Source: Bactericera cockerelli (taxonomy: Eukaryota > Arthropoda > Insecta > Hemiptera > Triozidae). From it: a DNA stretch of 64,000 bases. The DNA is taken from positions 23,844,383-23,908,382 of the forward strand of contig CM044956.1 of the NCBI GenBank assembly GCA_024516035.1. The letters run 5' to 3'. Below are positions 9,696 through 21,960 of the stretch, piece after piece (the stretch's first letter is position 1; every line of letters begins with the position of its first letter). Below the pieces are notes generated by a model. The model searched no databases. It was not told where the DNA came from and saw nothing but the letters and a program-made list of their open reading frames with translations. The position numbers and the translations under genes were made by a program.

Positions 9696-11045
9696 AATAT
9701 AATAAATAATAATATTATGCAACACAACAAATCACAAAAGAGAAGGAAAATCACAAAAATCAACAAGTACAAAAAATAACTTGGGAGTTTGTGCGGGAAT
9801 ATGGGTAGACTGACTCGGTTGGGCTATTAGAGTTGGATAGGCTCTGTGTACTAGCTGCAGGCACAACATCTTTACATAAATTCTGAAAAAACCACAAAAT
9901 ACAACATACACAAGAAACAGTTAATAAATTAAAAGCTAAAAGAGGAGTTAAAATAAATAAATAAAAAACTTGTCATATCAATTCAACACATACTGTAACT
10001 TCACAGAGATCTTACTGGGCTGGATGGTCTGGTTGAGTTGGGTTGAAATGTTGGACAGGATGGTCGGGTGACTGGGTGGTGTACGTGGGCTGGGGGGTCT
10101 AGGTGGTCCAGGTGGGCTGGGTGGTCGGACCGGTCGAGGTGTGCTGTGTAGGTTGAGTGGACTGGTTGGACTGAAATTAGTTCTGAAACAAACAAACTAA
10201 GAACGCAACAGTGCAAAATCATGCGAAAAAGGAAAACTACAATATTGAACAACTACAAGATAAAAGTAATATAAGGAAGAGAAAACAAAGAAACATGCAA
10301 CAAAAAATCATTGAAAAAAATATAACCACAAAATGCAACAGGCAAAAATAAGAAGAAAAAAAAAAACGAAAGCGATAATACGCGATTTAACTAGTATTAT
10401 CTCGTACTATCACTTTTAAAATGGGTGTTGGGTTGTAACCTAACACTACAACCCAACACCCTCGGGCTCCTCCTTCCCCTACACCCGATCCTTTCCTCAC
10501 CATAAGAAGAAACAAAAAAAACTAAGAATGCAAAAATTATTTTTAATAATAAGCAAAAAAAAAAAAAAAAATGCAAATAATATCGAACATGCACAATATA
10601 TTAAAACTTAATACTAAAACTTGCCAGGCTAGGTGGACTAGGTGGTCGGACTGGTCAGGTCGGGTAGGGTTAACACGATGGACTGGGTGGTCGGGGTGGG
10701 CTGGGTGGTCGGGATGGGTTGGGTTCACTTGGTGGTCGGGGTGGCTTGGTGGCTGCGTGGCCTAGGTGGGCTTGGTAAATTGGCGGGGTTAGGTGGATCT
10801 GGTTGAACTTAAATTAGTTCTGAAACAAAAAAAACTAAGAATGCAACAGTACAAAATCATGTGAGACAGGAAAACCAGAAAAATTTACTATAAGGAAGAG
10901 AAAAAAAGAAGCATGCAATAAAAAAATCATGCAACAATATATAATTAAAAAATGCAACAGTCAAAAAAAAGAAGAAAAAAAAAAAAAAAAAAAAAAAAAA
11001 AACAAAAAGAAAGCGATAGTACGCGATTTAACTAGTATTATCTCG
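9696..11045 (+). repeat. Diverged core modules with G-rich segments
   Basis: Two or three further module copies: a G-rich part at 10015-10170, a hairpin near 10422-10460, an S18b remnant at 10680-10800, and A-rich tracts ending in a long poly-A near 10975-11003. The first copy (9700-10000) is the most decayed and contains otherwise unique sequence. There is no gene. Confidence 0.65.
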
Positions 11046-11427
11046 TACTATCGCTTTTAAAATGGGTGTTGGGTTGTAGCATAACACTACAACCCAACAC
11101 CCTCGGGCTCCTCCACCCCTACACCCGATCCTTTCCTCACCATATGAAAGATCTTAGAAGTGGTATCCTCTACGAATATGTATCCCTGTCTTAAAATGAA
11201 GGGATGCATATTATAAGGCTTAATCCACTTTTAAAATAACTAATTTACTAATGTAAGAAGAAAACTTGTTTCCAGGCCACCCAAGAGGTAGAGTTCCAGC
11301 CCGTTTTTCTAACTTCCTAAGTGGTATCCCCTACGATATGAATATCTACTTAGAAAAGAAGAATTCATACTGCTAGGCCTAATCCACTTCGTAATAAACT
11401 ATTTCTTATAAATAAATAAAAAAAAAC
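11046..11427 (+). repeat. Hairpin and P157 block before S18a array 2
   Basis: A 16-bp hairpin at 11064-11102, then two P157 units in place of three. Confidence 0.75.
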
Positions 11428-12180
11428 TTGTGGCGCCAACAAGTGAGAAAAAAAACCTACAGGTCACAGCGGTCGAGGTGGTATGGTTCGTCGAGGTGGT
11501 TAGGGTGGTCGAGGTGGTCAGGGTGGTCCAGGTGGTTAGGGTGGTCGAGGTGGTTAGGGTAGTCGAGGTGGTTAGGGTGGTCGAGGTGGTTAGGGTGGTC
11601 GAGGTGGTTAGGGTGGTCGAGGTGGTTAGGGTGGTCGAGGTGGTTAGGGTGGTCGAGGTGGTCAGGGTGGTCGAGGTGGTTAGGGTGGTCGAGGTGGTTA
11701 GGGTGGCCGAGGTGTTCAAGGTGGTCGAGGTGGTTAGGGTGGTCGAGGTGGTTAGGGTGGTCGAGGTGGTTAGGGTGGTCGAGGTGGTTAGGGTGGTCGA
11801 GGTGGTCAAGGTGGTCGAGGTGGTCAAGGTGGTCGAGGTGGTTAGGGTGGTCGGGGTGGGCTGAGTGGTCGGGGTGGGCTGAGTGTGGTCGGGGTTGGGC
11901 TGGGTGGTCGGGGTGGGCTGGGTGGTCGGGGGGTGGGCTGGGTGGTCGGGGTGGGCTGAGTGGTCGGGTGGGCTGAGTGGTCGGGTGGGCTGGGTGGTCG
12001 AGTTGGTTAGGGTGGTCGAGGTGGTTAGGGTGGTCGAGGTGGTTAGGGTGGTCGAGGTTGTTTGGGTGTCGAGGTGGTTAGGGTGGTCGAGGTTGGTTAG
12101 AGTGGTCGGGCTGGTCGAGTTGGTTTCGGATGTCTTGGTGGTCAGGTTGTACAGGTCTCTGTCATCGAAGTAGTTTGAGT
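11428..12180 (+). repeat. S18a array 2 with embedded S18b
   Basis: S18a units (11470-11845) pass directly into S18b units (11845-11995) and back to S18a (11996-12115). This is the one place where the two sister repeats share an array. It shows that they exchange sequence or derive from each other. Confidence 0.88.
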
Positions 12181-12353
12181 TGACTGTTTGACTCTGACGG
12201 AGTTTGGGCTGGATGTTCTGAAATCAGTTCTGAAACAAAAGACTAAGAATGCAACAGTACAAAATTATACAAATAAGGAAAATCACAAAATACAAACAGA
12301 AAAAGGAAAAAGTAATTTTAGAAAGAGATCATAGAAGCATGCAACATTATCAT

Positions 12354-12391
<38 letters not shown>

Positions 12392-13165
12392 AGAAAATGC
12401 AACAAGCTAAGAAAAACAATAATACGCGATGTAACTAGTATTATCTCGTACTATCGCTTGTAAAATGATTGTATAAAAATTATTTTTAAAAATATGCAAA
12501 AAAAATGCAAATGATATCGAACATGCACAATATATTAAAACTTAATACTAAAACTTGCCAGGCTAGGTGGACTAGGTGGTCGGACTGGTCTTGGTCGTCG
12601 GAATGGTCAGGTCGGGTAGGGTTAACACGATGGGCTGGGTGGTGGAGGAGGGCTGGGTGGTCGGGGTGGGCTGGGTGGTCGGGGTGGGCTGGGTGGTCGG
12701 GGTGGGCTGGGTGGTCGGGGTGGCTTGGTGGCTGCGTGGTCTAGGTGGGCTTGGTAAATTGGCGGGACTGGGTGGATCTGGTTGGACTTAAATTATGTAG
12801 TTCTGAAACGAGAAAACTAAGAATGCAACAATACAAAATCATGCGAGAAAGGAAAACCACAATATTGAACAATTACAAAAAAAAAGTTATAAGGAAGAGA
12901 AAAAAACAAGCATGCAACAAAAAAATCATGCAACAATATATAACTAAAAATGCAACAGGCAAAAAAAGAAAAAAGAAAGCGATAATACGCAATTTAACTA
13001 GTATTATCTCGTACTATCGCTTTTAAAATGGGTGTTGGGTTGTAGTGTTAGGCTACAACCCAACACCCTCGGGCTCCTCCACCCCTACACCCGATCCTTT
13101 CCTCACCATAATAGAAATTATATACGAAAAGCATGCATTCGAGTTTAAAAAAAATTAGTACATGG
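12181..13165 (+). repeat. Core modules and S18b (12640-12730)
   Basis: A core module with a 30-base poly-A near 12356-12390, an S18b array, and a second core module with hairpin at 13029-13067, leading to S49. This is equivalent to 23030-24025. Confidence 0.78.
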
Positions 13166-13169
13166 AAAA

Positions 13170-14030
13170 AAATCGCTTACATAGTATCTGTTGTTTATCA
13201 CACTTAATACCTGACACTTAATCGCTTACATAGTATCTGTTGTTTATCACACTTAATACCTGACACCTGATCGCTTGTAAAGTATCTGTTGTTTATCACA
13301 CTTAATACCTGACACCTAATCGCTTGTATTGTATCTGTTGTATATCACACTTAATACCTGACACCTAATCGCTTACATAGTATCTGTTGTTTACCACACT
13401 TAATACCTGACACCTAAACGCTTGTATTGTATCTGTTGTATATCACACTTAATACCTGACACCTAATCGCTTACATAGTATCTGTTGTTTACCACACTTA
13501 ATACCTGACACCTAAACGCTTGTATTGTATCTGTTGTATATCACACTTAATACCTGACACCTAATCGCTTACATAGTATCTGTTGTATATCACACTTAAT
13601 ACCTGACAACTAATCGCTTACATAGTATCTGTTGTTTACCACACTTAATACCTGACACCTAATCGCTTGTATTGTATCTGTTGTATATCACACTTAACAC
13701 CTGACACCTAATCGCTTACATAGTATCTGTTTTATATCACACTTAACACCTGGCTCCTAATCGCTTGTATAGTATCTAATACCTGACACCTAATCGCTTA
13801 CATAGTATCTGTTGTATATCACACTTAATACCTGACAACTAATCGCTTACATAGTATCTGTTGTTTACCACACTTAATACCTGACACCTAATCGCTTGTA
13901 TTGTATCTGTTGTATATCACACTTAACACCTGACACCTAATCGCTTACATAGTATCTGTTTTATATCACACTTAACACCTGGCTCCTAATCGCTTGTATA
14001 GTATCTGTTGTTTACCATACTTAATAAGAA
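13170..14030 (+). repeat. S49 array (about 17 copies)
   Basis: 49-bp units in which a multi-unit block (about 13585-13760) is repeated at about 13785-13995, including a rare variant ending TGGCTCC. The second block begins with a truncated unit, the signature of an unequal exchange. Confidence 0.9.
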
Positions 14031-14790
14031 ATAGGATAAGAAATAGAAAAAAAGTGATAGACTAGTATTATCTCGTACTGTCGCTTGTGAAATAGGCGTT
14101 GGTGGTAGCCTAACACTACAACCCAACAAAAAGTACTACAAGGAAGAGAAAACGAAGAAGCATGCAACAAAATATAATCACAAAATGCAACAGGCAAAAA
14201 AGAAGAAAAAAAAAAGAAAGCGATAATACGCGATGTAACTAGTATTATCTCGTACTATCGCTTTTAAAATGGGTGTTGGATTGTAGCCTAACACTACAAC
14301 CCAACACCCTCGGGCTCCTCCACCCCTACACCCGATCCTTTCCTCACCATATGAAAGATCTTATAAGTGGTATCCTCTACGAATATGTATCCCTGTCTTA
14401 AAATGAAGGGATGCATATTATAAGGCCTAATCCACTTTTAAAATAACTAATTTACTAATGTAAGAAGAAAACTTGTTTCCAGGCCACCCAAGAGGTAGAG
14501 TTCCAGCCCGTTTTTCTAACTTCCTAAGTGGTATCCCCTACGATATGTATCCTTAAGTAGAAATGAAGGATACATATTGCAAGGCCTAATCCACTTTAAA
14601 AGAAATAATTTACTAATATAAGAAAAAAACTCGTTTCCAGGCCACCCAAGAGGTAGAGTTTCAGCCCGTTTTTCTACCTTCCTAAGTGGTATCCCCAACA
14701 ATATGAATATCTACTTAGAAAAGAAGAATTCATACTGCTAGGCCTAATCCACTTCGTAATAAACTATTTCTTATAAATAAATAAAAAAAA
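14031..14790 (+). repeat. Core module and three P157 units
   Basis: GTGATAGACTAGTATTATCT module variant, hairpin near 14268-14306 (one arm base changed), then three P157 units. This is equivalent to 24543-25308. Confidence 0.78.
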
Positions 14791-15520
14791 ACTTGTGGCG
14801 CCAACAAGTGAGAAAAAAAACCTACAGGTCACAGCGGTCGAGGTGGTATGGTTCGTCGAGGTGGTTAGGGTGGTCGAGGTGGTCATGTGGTCGAGAGTGT
14901 CGAGTGGTTAGGGTGGTCGAGGTGGTTAGGGTGGTCGAGGTGGTTAGGTGGTCGAGGTGGTTAGGGGTCGAGGTGGTTAGGGTGGTCGAGGTGGTTAGGG
15001 TGGTCGAGGTGGTTAGGGTGGTCGAGGTGGTTAGGGTGTCGAGTGGTTAGGTGTCGAGGTGGTTAGGGTGGTCGAGGTGGTTAGGGTGGTCGAGGTGGTC
15101 AGGGTGGTCGAGGTGGTTAGGGTGGTCGAGGTGGTCAAGGTGGTCGAGGTGGTTAGGGTGGTCGAGGTGGTTAGGGTGGTCGAGGTGGTTAGGGTGGTCG
15201 AGGTGGTTAGGGTGGTCGAGGTGGTTAGGGTGGTCGAGGTGGTTAGGGTGGTCGAGGTGGTCAAGGTGGTCGAGGTGGTTAGGGTGGTCGAGGTGGTTAG
15301 GGTGGTCGAGGTGGTTAGGGTGGTCGAGGTGGTTAGGGTGGTCGAAGTGGTTAGGGTTGTCGAGGTGGTTAGGGTGGTCGAGGTGGTTAGGGTGGTCAAG
15401 GTGGTTAGGGTGGTCGGGCTGGTCGAGTTGGTTTCGGGATGTCTTGTTGGTCAGGTTGTGCAGGTCTCTGTCATCGATGTAGTTTGGGCTGACTGGTTTG
15501 ACTCTCACGGAGTTTGGGCT
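14791..15520 (+). repeat. S18a array 3 (about 33 copies)
   Basis: The first third (14835-15060) has repeated single-base losses that break the 18-bp register. The remainder is regular. The minus-strand 122- to 153-residue open frames across it are repeat artefacts. Confidence 0.9.
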
Positions 15521-16400
15521 GGATGTTCTGAAATCAGTTCTGAAACAAAAGACTAAGAATGCAACAGTACAAAATCATACAAATAAGGAAAATTACAAAA
15601 TACAAACATTAAAATAAAAAAGTAATTTTAGAAAGAAAGCATGCAACATTTTCATGCAACAAGCTAAGAATAACAATAATACGCGATGTAACTAGTATTA
15701 TCTCGTACTATCGCTTGTAAAAAAATAATGTAAATAATATCGGACATGCACAATATATTAAAACTTAATACTAAAACTTGCCAGGCTAGGTGGACTAGGT
15801 GGTCGGACTGGTCTTGGTCGTCGGAATGGTCAGGTCGGGTAGGGTTAACACAATGGGCTGGGTGGTCGAGGTAAGCTGGGTGGTCGGGGTGGGCTGAGTG
15901 GTCGGGTGGCTGAGTGGTCGGGGTGGCTGAGTGGTCGGGGTGGGCTGGGTGGTCGGGGTGGGCTGAGTGGTCGGGGTGGGCTGGGTGGTCGGGGTGGGCT
16001 GGGTGGTCGGGGTGGGCTGAGTGGTCGGGGTGGGCTGAGTGGTCGGGGTGGGCTGGGTGGTCGGGGTGGCTTGGTGGCTGCGTGGTCTAGGTGGGCTTGG
16101 TAAATTGGCGGGACTGGGTGGATCTGGTTGGACTTAAATTAGTTCTGAAACGAGAAAACTAAGGATGCAACAGTACAAAATCATGCGAGAAAGGAAAACC
16201 ACAATATTGAACAATTACAAAAAAAAAGTTCCAATAGGAAGAGAAAAAAAGAAGCATGCAACAAAAAAATCATGCAACAATATATAACTAAAAAATGCAA
16301 TAAGCAAAAAAAAGAAAAGAAAGCGATAATACGCGATTTAACTAGTATTATCATGCATTCGAGTTTTAAAAAAATTAGAACATGCAAAAAAATCATGCTT
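15521..16400 (+). repeat. Core modules and S18b array 15850-16075
   Basis: The longest S18b array (about 12 units). The second core module is truncated: the palindrome breaks after AGTATTATC and joins CATGCATTCGAGTTTT directly, so the hairpin is missing. The same deletion occurs at 26555 and 34258, marking these three cassettes as one lineage. Confidence 0.8.
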
Positions 16401-16404
16401 GACC

Positions 16405-18102
16405 ACATGTATAGTATCTGTTGTATATCACACATAATACCTGACACCTAATCGCTTGTATAGTATCTGTTGTTTATCACACTTAATACCTGACACCTAA
16501 TCGCTTACATAGTATCTGTTGTTTATCACACTTAATACCTGACACTTAATCGCTTACATAGTATCTCTTGTTTATCACACTTAATATCTGACACCTGATC
16601 GCTTGTAAAGTATCTGTTGTTTATCACACTTAATACCTGACACCTAATCGCTTGTATTGTATCTGTTGTATATCACACTTAATACCTAACACCTAATCGC
16701 TTACATAGTATCTGTTGTTTACCACACTTATTACCTGACACCTAATCGCTTGTATAGTATCTGTTGTTTACCACACTTAATACCTGACACCTAATCGCTT
16801 GTATAGTATCTGTTGTTTATCACTCTTAATACCTGACACCTAATCGCTTGTATAGTATCTGTTGTATATCACACTTAATACCTGACACCTAATCGCGTAC
16901 ATAGTATCTGTTGTTTACCACACTTAATACCTGACACCTAATCGCTTGTATAGTATCTGTTGTTTACCACACTTAATACCTGACACCTAATCGCTTGTAA
17001 AGTATCTGTTGTTTACCACACTTAATACCTGACACCTAATCGCTTACATAGTATCTGTTGTTTACCTCACTTAATACCTGACACCTAATCGCTTACATAG
17101 TATCTGTTGTTTACCACACTTAATACCCGACACCTAATCGCTTGTATAGTATCTGTTGTTTACCACACTTAATACCTGACACCTAATCGCTTGTATAGTA
17201 TCTGTTGTTTATCACACTTAATACATGACACCTAATCGCTTGTAAAGTATCTGTTGTTTATCACACTTAATACCTGACACCTAATCGCTTACATAGTATC
17301 TGTTATTTACCACACTTAATACCTGACACCTAATCGCTTGTATAGTATCTCTTGTTTATCACACTTAATACCTGACACCTGATCGCTTGTATAGTATCTG
17401 TTGTCTATCAGAGTTAATATCTAACACCTAATCGCTTGTATAATATCTGTTGTTTATCACACTTAATACCTGACACCTAATCGCTTGTATAATATCTGTT
17501 GTTTATCACACTTAATACCTGACACCTAATCGCTTGTATAGTATCTCTTGTTTATCAGAGTTAATATCTGACACCTAATCGCTTGTATAATATCTGTTGT
17601 TTATCACACTTAATACCTGACACCTAATCACTTGTATAATATCTGTTGTTTATCACACTTAATACCTGACACCTAATCGCTTGTAAAGTATCTGTTGTTT
17701 ATCACACTTAATACCTGACACCTAATCGCTTTTCTAGTATCTGTTGTTTATCAGAGTTAATATCTGACACCTAATCGCTTGTATAATATCTGTTGTTTAT
17801 CACACTTAATACCTGACACCTAATCGCTTGTAAAGTATCTGTTGTTTATCACACTTAATACCTGACACCTAATCGCTTGTAAAGTATCTGTTGTTTATCA
17901 CACTTAATACCTGACACCTAATCGCTTGTATAGTATCTCTTGTTTATCAGAGTTTATATCTGACACCAAATCGCTTGTATAATATCTGTTGTTTATCACA
18001 CTTAATACCTGACACCTAATCACTTGTATAATATCTGTTGTTTATCACACTTAATACCTGACACCTAATCGCTTGTAAAGTATCTGTTGTTTACCACACT
18101 TA
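16405..18102 (+). repeat. S49 array, largest (part 1)
   Basis: About 34 units before an insertion. A block marked by the TATCAGAGTTAATATCTGAC variant recurs near 17408, 17555, 17752 and 17945, showing higher-order repetition of about 150-195 bp inside the array. Confidence 0.92.
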
Positions 18103-18231
18103 GGGCGGAATTAATAGACAACATCAATAACTTAAGTCGTTGGTAAGTGTCGGTTTTCCCTATCCTACACAGTACGCAATCCGTGACTTAGCGCCACAGA
18201 GGTATTACAAAAACGTCTATTAATTCCGCCC
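18103..18231. mobile_element. 129-bp Harbinger/Tourist-like MITE in S49
   Basis: Perfect 17-bp terminal inverted repeats GGGCGGAATTAATAGAC flanked by TTA (18100-18102 and 18232-18234). Removing the element and one TTA restores CACACTTAATACC of the S49 unit. A 3-bp TTA duplication with GGG-starting ends is the PIF/Harbinger hallmark. It is non-coding and evidently young, since the ends are identical. Confidence 0.88.
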
Positions 18232-18595
18232 TTAATACCTGACACCTAATCGCTTGTATAGTATCTGTTGTTTACCACACTTAATACCTGACACCTAATC
18301 GCTTGTAAAGTATCTGTTGTTTACCACACTTAAAACCTGACACCTAATCGCTTGTATAGTATCTGTTGTTTACCACACTTAATACCTGACACCTAATCGC
18401 TTGTATAGTATCTGTTGTTTACCACACTTAATACCTGACACCTAATCGCTTGTATAGTATCTGTTGTTTACCACACTTAATACCTGACACCTAATCGCTT
18501 GTATAGTATCTGTTGTTTACCACACTTAATACCTGACACCTAATCGCTTGTATAGTATCTGTTGTTTACCACACTTAATACCTGACGTGGGTTGC
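18232..18595 (+). repeat. S49 array, part 2
   Basis: About seven units, mostly of the TTTACCAC subtype. It ends in the GTGGGTTGCGTGG exit sequence. Confidence 0.9.
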
Positions 18596-18829
18596 GTGGT
18601 CTGGTTGAGTTGGTTTCCAAACCTTGAAATCAGTTCTGAAACAAACTAAGAATTCAATATTGAAAAATCATGCAAACAATGTAATCTTCAATAAAGCAAT
18701 TCTTAAGAGAAAAAAAAGTATGTAAAAAATTTTCTATAAAAAAAATGAATATAATTTAGACATGTAATACCAAATCATGCAAAAATGGAAAACCGCAAAA
18801 TATACAAGAAACAGTTAATAAAAACAAAC

Positions 18830-19810
18830 TTGTGGCGCCAACAAGTGAGAAAAAAAACCTACAGGTCACAGCGGTCGAGGTGGTATGGTTCGTCGCTGTG
18901 GTCAGAGTGGTCGAGGTGGTTAGGGTTGTTAGGTTGGTCAAGGTGGCCAGGATAGTCAGGGTGGTCGACGTCATGAGGGTGGTCGAGGTGGTTAGTGTGG
19001 TCGAGGTGGTTAATGTGGTCTAGGTGGTTAATGTGGTCGAGGTGGTTAATGTGGTCGAGGTGGTTAATGTGGTCGAGGTGGTTAGGTTGGTCGAGGTGGT
19101 TAGGGTGGTCGAGGTGGTTAGGGTGGTCGAGGTGTTTAGGGTGGTCGAAGTGGTTAGAGTGGTCGAGGTGGTTAGGGTGGTCGAGGTGGTTAGTGCGGTC
19201 GAGGTGGTTAGTGCGGTCGAGATGGTAAGGTGGTCGAGGTGGTTAGGGTGGTCGAGGTGGTTAGGGTGGTCGAGGTGGTTAGGGTGGTCGAGGTGTTTAG
19301 GGTGGTCGAGATAGTCAGGGTTGTCGAAGTGGTTAGAGTGGTCGAGGTGGTTAGGGTGGTCGAGGTGGTTAGGGTGGTCGAGGTGGTTAGGGTGGTCGAG
19401 GTGGGTAGGGTGGTCGAGGTGGGTAGGGTGGTCGAGGTGGGTAGGCTGGTCGAGGTGGGTAGGCTGGTCGAGGTGGGTAGGGTGGTCGAGGTGGTTAGGG
19501 TGGTCGAGGTGGTTAGGGTGGTCGAGGTGGTTAGGGTGGTCGAGATGGTTAGGGTGGTCGAGGTGGTTAGGGTTGTCGAGGTGGTTAGTGTTGTCGAGGT
19601 GGTTAGGGTGGTCGAGGTGGTTAGGGTGGTCGAGGTGGTTAGGGTGGTCGAAGTGGTTAGGGTGGTCGAAGTGGTTAGGGTTGTCGAGGTGGTTAGGGTG
19701 GTCGAGGTGGTTAGGGTGGTCGAGGTGGTTAGGGTGGTCGTGCTGGTAGAGTTGGTTTCGGGATGTCTTGGTGGTCAGGTTGTACAGGTCTCTGTCATCG
19801 AAGTAAATGA
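18830..19810 (+). repeat. S18a array 4 (about 49 copies)
   Basis: Highly regular 18-bp units with local variants (GTTAATGTGG near 19010-19075; GGGTAGG near 19400-19480). It aligns with array 7 at about +9750. Confidence 0.92.
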
Positions 19811-21524
19811 GTTGACTGGTTTGACTCTGACGAAGTTTGGGCTGGATGTTCTGAAATCAGTTCTGAAACAAAAGACTAAGAATGCAACAGTACAAAATCA
19901 TACAAATAAGGAAAATCACAAAATACAAACAGTAAAATAAAAAAGTAATTTTAGATAGAGATCATAGAAGCATGCAACATTATCATGCAAAAAAAGAAAA
20001 AAAAAAAAGAAAATGCAACAAGCTAAGAAAAACAATAATACGCGATGTAACTAGTATTATCTCGTACTATAAATTTTTTTTTTAATAATATGCAAAAAAA
20101 ATTCAAATAATATCGGACATGCACAATATATTGAAACTTAATACTAAAACTTGCCAGGCTAGGTGGACTAGGTGGTCGGACTGGTCTTGGTCGTCGGAAT
20201 GGTCAGGTCGGGTAGGGTTAACACGATGGGATGGATGGTCGAGAACTGGTCTTGGTCAGGTGGGACTGGGTAGTTTAGGTGAGCTGGGTTCTCGGGATGC
20301 GCTAGGTGGTCAGGTTGGGTTGACTTGGTGGACTTGGTGGTCGGGGTGGCTTGGTGGCTGCATGGTCTAGGTGGGCTTGGTAGATTAGCGTGACTGGGTG
20401 GATCTGGTTGGACTTAAATTAGTTCTGAAACAAAAAAACTAAGAATGGAACAGTACAAAATCATGCGAGAAAGGAAAACCAGAATATTGAACAATTACAA
20501 GAAAAAGTTACTATAAGGAAGAGAAAAAAAGAAGCATGCAACAAAAAATCATGCAACAATATATAACTAAAAATGCAACAAGCAAAAAAAGAAAAAAGAA
20601 AGCGATAATACGCGATTTAACTAGTATTATCTCGTACTATCGCTTTTAAAATGGGTGTTGAGTTGTAGTGTTAGGCTACAACCCAACACCCTCGGGCTCC
20701 TCCACCCCTACACCCGATCCTTTCCTCACCATAATAGAAATTATATACGAAAAACATGCATTCGAGTTTTAAAAAAAATTAGAACATGCAAAAAAATCAT
20801 GCTTGACCACATAAGATCTGTTGTTTATCACACTTAATACCTGACACCTACTCGCTTGTAAAGTATCTGTTGTTTACCACACTTAATATCTGACGTAGGT
20901 TGCGTGGTCTGGTTGAGTTGGTTTCCACACCTTGAAATCAGTTCTGAAACAAACTAAGAATTCAATATTGAAAAATCATGCAAACAATGTAATCTTCAAT
21001 AAAGCAATTCTTAAGAGAAAAAAAAGTATGTAAGAAATTTTCTATAATAAAAAATGAATATCGTTTAGACATATGAAAAAAAATATTAAGAGAAATGGGT
21101 ACTATGATTTTTATGGGAAGAAAATATACCAAGCATGCAACATTAAACCATGCTATATAAAAAAACCCCAAAAACGGACAAGAATTAGAAAAAAAAAGCG
21201 ATAGACTAGTATTATCTCGTACAGTTGCTTGTGAAATAGGTGTTGGGTGGTAGCCTAACTCTACAACCCAACAAAAAGTACTATAAAGAAGAAAAAACGA
21301 AGAAGCATGCAACAAAGTAGTTATCATGCAACAAAATACAACCACAAAATGCAACAGGCAAAAAAGAAAAAAAAAAGAAAGAAAAAAAAAAGCAATAATA
21401 CGCGATGTAACTAGTATTATCTCATACTATCGCTTTTAAAATGGGTGTTGGGTTGTAGCATAACACTACAACCCAACACCCTCGGCCTCCTCCTCCCCTA
21501 CAGCCGAACCTTTCCTCACCATAT
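19811..21524 (+). repeat. Core modules, short S49 remnant (20818-20895), linker
   Basis: Includes a diverged S18b segment (20230-20360), a hairpin at 20651-20689, about 1.5 S49 units, the AAAGCAATTCTTAAGAG linker and a second hairpin at 21444-21482. It is closely matched by 29630-31350. Confidence 0.78.
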
Positions 21525-21960
21525 GAAAGATCTTATAAGTGGTATCCTCTACAAATATGTAACCCTGTCTTAAAATGAAGGGATGCATATTATAAAGCCT
21601 AATCCACTTTTAAAATAACTAATTTACTAATGTAAGAAAAAAACTCGTTTCCAGGCCACCCAAGAGGTAGAGTTCCAGCCCGTTTTTCTAACTTCCTAGG
21701 TGGTATCCTCTATGATATGTATCCTTAAGTAGAAATGAAGGATACATATTGCAAGGCCTAATCCACTTTTAAAAGAACTAATTTACTAATAATAGAAAAA
21801 AACTCGTTTCCAGGCCACCCAAGAGGTAGAGTTCCAGCCCGTTTTTCTACCTTCCTAAGTGGTATCCCCAACAATATGAATATCTACTTAGAAAAGAAGA
21901 ATTCATACTGCTAGGCCTAATCCACTTCGTAATAAACTATTTCTTATAAATAAATAAAAA
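21525..21960 (+). repeat. P157 block (three units)
   Basis: Three direct repeats as at 4025-4445, which is its closest relative. Both lead into an S18a array beginning GTGGTCAAGGTGGTAATG. Confidence 0.78.

Larger units (their letters stand above)
11430..21960 (+). repeat. About 10-kb super-unit, copy 1
   Basis: This copy runs from the S18a array at 11.43 kb to the next equivalent entry at 21.96 kb. It contains three cassettes with S18a arrays near 11.4, 14.8 and 18.8 kb. Equivalent single-copy landmarks are found 9.75 to 10.85 kb further on: 12541 and about 23382, 14041 and about 24553, 18586 and 28334, 20655 and about 30481. The changing offset reflects array length differences. Confidence 0.75.

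Noticed and set aside
16405..18595. CRISPR-like regular array
   Set aside because: The 49-bp units are head-to-tail with no unique spacers, no cas genes are present, and the DNA is eukaryotic.
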